The translations under genes and the position numbers were made by a program. Shown here piece after piece: positions 62,491-64,000 of a stretch of DNA of 64,000 nt (the first letter of the stretch is position 1; every line of letters begins with the position of its first letter). The notes beneath the pieces are model-generated. The model made no database searches, was not told the origin of the DNA, and was given only the letters and a program-made list of their open reading frames with translations. The stretch is from an uncultured Lachnospiraceae bacterium (GTDB lineage Bacteria > Bacillota > Clostridia > Lachnospirales > Lachnospiraceae). Location: positions 6,119-70,118 of the forward strand of contig CAJUFL010000014.1 of the NCBI GenBank assembly GCA_910585605.1, written 5' to 3'.

Positions 62491-63453
62491 ATGAAATTTT
62501 TTATTAGTCATGCTAGTAAAGATTCGGAAATTGCAAAGTATTTTAGTATTTTCCTTAGTAATTTAAATGTAGATGTTGAGGTGTTTTGTTCTTCCATTTC
62601 AGGAATGATAAATCAAGGTGATGATTTTGTTAAAGTTATAGAAAAAGAATTAAAAGATAGTGATGTTTTTATTCCTCTAATTAGTAACAAATATTTGGAT
62701 AGTAAATATTGTATGATAGAGTTAGGATATGCGTACTCTAAATTTGTAAATTCTGAAAAGAAATATTATATTTTTCCGTTTTGTGTTCCCCCTGTTACAA
62801 AAGCTCAGGCATTAAACGGAACACCATTAGCACATATACAAACAGAGCCGTTGAATGGAAAAGATGAGATACATAATTTTATTAGAGTATTAATGAGTAA
62901 AAATTTACTAAAAGAAGTATATATAAAGAATGAGATGATAAATGATTTTATTAACAAAATTAATAACTTAACGATGAATACAGAAAATATTTTAGATGAT
63001 GTGGTTATTTTGCCTATATGTTCTGATCAGGACAATCTTGATGCAATACAGCATACTATAGATGGAGAAAAGAATATAATTAATTTTAATCTATTTGCTA
63101 ATAGGAAAAAAATACGTCCTGACTTTATTAGTTTGGTTTTGAAGTTCCCAGGAACATTTAATTTTTACGATTTTTTACGTGCGAATGCTGAGATGAGTTT
63201 TATTTGTACGATTAATAATTATACTGGCTCACTGACAGATATTGATATTGAATTTAAATATCATGAAACACATCAACTTTTAAAATCGTTTAAACAGAGT
63301 TTGTTAGTAGGAAAAAATGAAATATCAATACCAATTAGAAATATGAATATAGAAGGATTAAAGCAAATATCTGAAATATGTTTTGTAGCATGGAATAAGT
63401 ATATTATTAATGAAGAGGGAATGTTTACGATTGAAAATATCCAAATGAAGTAA
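62491..63453 (+). CDS. TIR domain protein, probable NADase effector
   Basis: A 320-residue protein. Residues 1-140 are a TIR domain: KFFISHASKDSEIAKYF (box 1), DVFIPLISNKYLDSKYCMIELGYAY with the catalytic glutamate E77 in the SxxCxxEL motif. The C-terminal 150 residues are a beta-rich domain without a name I can give (SLVLKFPGTFNFYDF and after). Bacterial TIRs with this glutamate hydrolyse NAD+ or make cyclic ADP-ribose products in anti-phage defence. AAGGAAGGG is spaced for the ATG at 62491 rather than 62473. AT-rich like its neighbour. Confidence 0.85.
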   Translation: MKFFISHASKDSEIAKYFSIFLSNLNVDVEVFCSSISGMINQGDDFVKVIEKELKDSDVFIPLISNKYLDSKYCMIELGYAYSKFVNSEKKYYIFPFCVPPVTKAQALNGTPLAHIQTEPLNGKDEIHNFIRVLMSKNLLKEVYIKNEMINDFINKINNLTMNTENILDDVVILPICSDQDNLDAIQHTIDGEKNIINFNLFANRKKIRPDFISLVLKFPGTFNFYDFLRANAEMSFICTINNYTGSLTDIDIEFKYHETHQLLKSFKQSLLVGKNEISIPIRNMNIEGLKQISEICFVAWNKYIINEEGMFTIENIQMK

Positions 63454-63575
63454 TCCCTTAGAATACAAGCATTTTCTTAATGGGACCATATTCAAAGCGT
63501 TGATTTTACTGGAATCTTTGAAATAGTAAGTGTAATTTAGGGATTTGAAGAAAGTAATATAATAAAATCTTTAGC

Positions 63576-63617
63576 GGTTTTCCTATGTAAAAAATATAGG
63601 AGAGCCATTATTTTTTG
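63576..63617 (+). terminator. Rho-independent terminator downstream of the TIR gene
   Basis: GGTTTTCCTAT (63576-63586) pairs over its whole length (two G-U pairs) with ATAGGAGAGCC (63596-63606), followed by ATTATTTTTTG. Confidence 0.75.
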
Positions 63618-64000
63618 TGTTCAAATGATAATGTTGGAATTAATAATTAAAAGTATGTGTATCAGCTTTGCATAGTTCGGTGCTGTTCGGGAAATTTGAT
63701 TGTAAATGCCTGAAAATGTAGGAAAATCAAGGGCTTATAAGCGGTTAGGGGGTAAAAGGACTGCTGTCAGAATGAAAAAATATGTGTTTTTGCAGTTAGT
63801 TCGATAGTACAGTGTAAATATTGTGTTCTGATAGGCAAGAATGTGTTGAAAATGCTATATTTTCAGTGATTTTCCCCATTTTAGCGTAACTGATAAGGGG
63901 AATCTGCAACATAAAAATACCCTAAAATTGGGGTATCGGTATTAGGTGAATATTCCGTTTAAATAGTGCACTCTTTCCGAAAATTCAGAGCACCCTTTTC
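63618..64000. other. Non-coding right edge with two hairpins
   Basis: 383 bases with no open frame of note. Two hairpins are visible: TTCCCC (63872-63877) with GGGGAA (63897-63902), and ATACCC (63917-63922) with GGGTAT (63931-63936). They could be part of a leader or an element end outside the window. Confidence 0.4.

Overview
The window looks like chromosome from a Gram-positive, low-to-mid-GC, spore-forming anaerobe of the Clostridia, most likely a gut Lachnospiraceae. The evidence is strong AGGAGG ribosome-binding sites, both dipicolinate synthase subunits, a rubredoxin-fused flavin reductase, BspA-type leucine-rich repeats, several ABC-2 and FtsX exporters and a Bacteroides-like absence of nothing outer-membrane. 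No phage, insertion sequence, CRISPR array, rRNA or canonical tRNA gene is visible. The family assignment is inference; no species is claimed.

Layout. 1-9.7 kb: a truncated SDR dehydrogenase, a Rieske-tailed FAD oxidoreductase, a MATE exporter under a MarR repressor (two operators, one inside the promoter), an orphan MurE-like ligase behind a helically phased TGATACAAA repeat array, a flavodoxin-like protein, a ROK glucokinase and a second MATE exporter. 9.1-17.4 kb: a NarL-type response regulator and a HisKA_3 sensor kinase that are probably partners but lie 3 kb apart, with a beta-helix lipoprotein gene and small genes between them; the kinase is divergent from a three-gene ABC-2 exporter that has a TGACA-TT-TGTCA operator upstream of a good promoter. 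17.4-26.1 kb is mostly housekeeping: cell-wall amidase, PilZ protein, purF, purB, citrate synthase, flavin reductase-rubredoxin, AI-2E-type permease. 27.1-35.1 kb: Ktr/Trk potassium uptake, a YitJ-like methyltransferase/MTHFR fusion and a large FtsX exporter, mostly in one direction.

35-45 kb: a sodium/alanine symporter with an unusual insert, then asparagine synthetase and dipicolinate synthase B and A (a sporulation operon with a SigK-like promoter), and a damaged two-component/MacB locus in which a response regulator and the MacB ATPase have both lost their N-termini around a piece of surface-protein sequence. 44.4-54.6 kb: a PurF paralogue lacking the catalytic cysteine, two WYL regulators, an AraC regulator divergent from a cytoplasmic GH5 and a large secreted GH16 beta-glucanase, and a duplicated-domain protein.

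55-64 kb is the most unusual part. rtcB (RNA ligase) is followed by two tandem tRNA-like sequences, one with a clean GUA anticodon loop, and then a soluble slipin with a triplicated N-terminal module: a probable RNA-repair cassette with built-in tRNA-like RNAs. After a BspA-type LRR protein come a PIN-domain toxin-antitoxin pair, a membrane protein with an SH3-like tail, and a TIR-domain protein with the catalytic glutamate, all visibly AT-richer than the rest. A structured intergenic repeat with 14-bp terminal complementary arms occurs at 12.4 kb and 54.7 kb, with a truncated copy at 60.1 kb.
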